Shown: piece after piece, positions 62,346 through 64,000 of the stretch | Layout: every line of letters begins with the position of its first letter | Position numbering within the stretch: the first letter of the stretch is position 1 | NCBI RefSeq assembly: GCF_001311985.1 | Contig: NZ_BBCJ01000005.1 | Span: 1 to 64,000, forward strand | Reading direction: 5' to 3' | Length of the DNA stretch: 64,000 bases | Source of the DNA: Geotalea toluenoxydans JCM 15764 | GTDB lineage: Bacteria > Desulfobacterota > Desulfuromonadia > Geobacterales > Geobacteraceae | Made by a program: the position numbers and the translations under genes | Notes under the pieces: model-generated | Told to the model about the DNA's origin: nothing | Seen by the model: the letters and a program-made list of their open reading frames with translations, nothing else | Databases searched by the model: none

Positions 62346-64000
62346 TCAGTCGAAGCTGTCGGAAAAACGGGCGGCAATCACGCTTCTCAGGTAGGATTCC
62401 GCCTCCTGTGCGGTAGCATAGGTCATGGCACGGGCAGCAACGGCCTCTGCCTCTTTCTTTGTGCAACGTCGGAGGATTTTCTTGACTCGCGGTATTGAAA
62501 CGGCATTCATGGAAAGTTCATCGAAACCAAGCCCAAGCAGTATGGGCAGATATTCCGGTTCGCCTGCCATCTCGCCGCAAATGCAGGCCGCGATTCCTGC
62601 CCCGTGGGCTGCCTCCACCACCATTTTCAGTGACCTGAGTACTGCCGGATGCAATGGTTCATAAAGGGCTGAGAGATGTTCATTGGTGCGGTCGATGGCG
62701 AGAGAATACTGGATAAGGTCATTGGTTCCGACACTGAAGAAATCAACCTCCCTGGCCAGAAGATCGGCGATAATGACGGCAGAAGGAATTTCAATCATGA
62801 TGCCGATCTCGATCTCCTCATCAAAGGGGATGAAAGCCCTCCTAAGCTCCTGCTTGACCTCTTCGACAATAGCCTTGGCCCGTCTTACCTCATCGACACC
62901 CGAGATCATCGGAAAGAATACCCGTACTTTCCCATGGGCGCTGGCCCTGAGTATGGCACGCAGCTGTGCTCTGAAAGCTTCGGGCTGCATGAGCGACAGG
63001 CGGATAGCCCTGACGCCAAGGGCAGGATTGGCCTCGTCTCCAAGGTTCAAATCGGTCAAAACCTTATCTCCCCCCACATCCAGAGTCCTGATGGTCACCG
63101 GTTTAGGGGCCATTTCCCTGACGATCTCCGCATAGGCATGAAACTGCTCTTCTTCGTCCGGGAGGTTCTCCCGGTTAAAGAAGAGCATTTCAGTGCGATA
63201 GAGTCCAATACCTTCAGCTCCATGCCGCCTTACCGATGGAACCTCTTCCACTATCTCCACGTTTGCCTTCAGGATCATGGCGAAACCGTCGAGGGTAACG
63301 GCAGGAAGGTCCTTCAGCTTGAGCAGCTCGCGCTCCACATATTCGTAATGCTGTTTGCGGCGGAGATAATCGCGGAAAGTTTCCTGGTCGGGATTGAGAA
63401 TAACGACGCCGGTAAAGCCATCGATAATGATGGTGGCATTCTCTGTTACCACGCTGGCAATACGCTCCATGCCCACTACAGCGGGGATTTCCAGAGCACG
63501 TGCCAATATGGAGGTATGGGAAGTTTTGCCCCCCATTTCTGTGATGAAACCAATTACCGTTGTCTTGTCAATCTGGAGAATGTCCGATGGGGAGAGGTCA
63601 TGGGCAACAACGATTACTTTGCCGTCGATGCCGGTGAGGGGTTCGTGCTTTTTACCTACCATGTTGCGCAAGATACGCTCGACCACTGTTTCCACGTCGG
63701 CGCTGCGTTCGCGCAGATATTCGTCCTCGACACCGCTAAAAAAAGTTCTTCAACCGGTGCAGAGTTCTTTTCAGCGCCCCCTCTGCATTTATGCCCTCCT
63801 TCTCGATCAATGCAGATGTTTCTTCAACCAGCATCGCATCATCGAGAAGCAGCAGATGGGTATCGATGTGGTGAAGGTGCTCATCACCACGTTTGGCCGC
63901 CACGGCCTCTTTAACACCCTCTAATTCGGTTTTGGCCAATGCCATCGCCTTTTTCAGGCGATCCAACTCCAGTGGGATCTCATGTCTTTTCACCGCTGTT
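62346..64000 (-). CDS. ptsI: PTS enzyme I (partial at right edge, one frameshift)
   Basis: PEP:sugar/nitrogen phosphotransferase enzyme I. The visible part starts outside the window (first residues ...[16 protein letters not shown]) and lacks the extreme N-terminus. An extra T in the seven-T run near 63742 breaks the frame; joining both frames gives one protein. The phospho-His is in [17 protein letters not shown]; the PEP-binding barrel follows with [36 protein letters not shown] and [14 protein letters not shown]. In Geobacter this usually serves regulation more than sugar uptake. Confidence 0.93.

Noticed and set aside
62676..63914. A 412-codon plus-strand frame
   Set aside because: It is antisense to ptsI, which is unmistakable.

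Overview
The window looks like the chromosome of a Geobacter/Geotalea-type deltaproteobacterium (Desulfuromonadota). The clues are a c7-type triheme periplasmic cytochrome, a DUF485/ActP acetate permease pair under IclR and Cache-kinase control, class I fumarase, bacteriohemerythrin, MenG/UbiE, the hopanoid-associated genes hpnJ, hpnK and hpnG, and an NtrC-type sigma54 regulator beside a very good -24/-12 promoter. There are no rRNA or tRNA genes and no CRISPR array. About 30 of roughly 64 genes, including ruvC, ruvB, asnS, ptsI and metK, carry one to three single-base indels (about 39 in all, mostly -1). Correcting one base restores full-length conserved proteins, so I annotate these as genes with probable sequence errors, not pseudogenes. 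Each is described over its full span.

Left part (1-19 kb): an archaeal-type AdoMet synthetase runs off the left edge, followed by agmatine-to-putrescine genes, an aldo/keto reductase-ferredoxin fusion, slyX, rlmI and a triheme cytochrome. At 7.6-9.35 kb is an uncharacterised minus-strand operon of small and large membrane proteins. It has a sigma54 promoter (9472-9487) and three TTGCA-N4-TGCAA inverted repeats, and the sigma54 activator gene (9743-11124) ends just upstream of them. The activator is separated from a double-Cache histidine kinase (12084-14048) by a TumE-type toxin-antitoxin pair and a 167-bp palindromic MITE. Next come a DUF294 nucleotidyltransferase, actP, DUF485 and iclR.

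Middle (19-44 kb): yebC-ruvC-ruvA are separated from ruvB-hda by an accessory island holding a DUF2971 protein, an AbiL-like RloA/RloB defence pair and a decayed ParE-like toxin. A second short copy of the MITE sits at the hda stop codon. Then follow rtcB-archease (RNA repair), queH, a phasin-like protein, an AarF/UbiB kinase, lpxC, an NtrY-like kinase, a giant AsmA-like protein, a radical SAM-TPR protein, a LysM-NlpC/P60 endopeptidase and a diadenylate cyclase fused to YbbR domains.

Right part (44-64 kb): menG/ubiE, hemerythrin, a porin-like protein, a YbhN-type flippase, a sulfotransferase, class I fumarase, a DUF815 ATPase, a Cache-HAMP-PAS-GGDEF-EAL protein, a second lpxC, asnS, a PDZ protein and a glutaredoxin-like protein. 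The window closes with an EamA transporter-hpnK-hpnJ operon, hpnG, and ptsI running off the right edge. The main candidate for an undescribed system is the sigma54-driven membrane-protein operon with its kinase and activator (7.6-14 kb).
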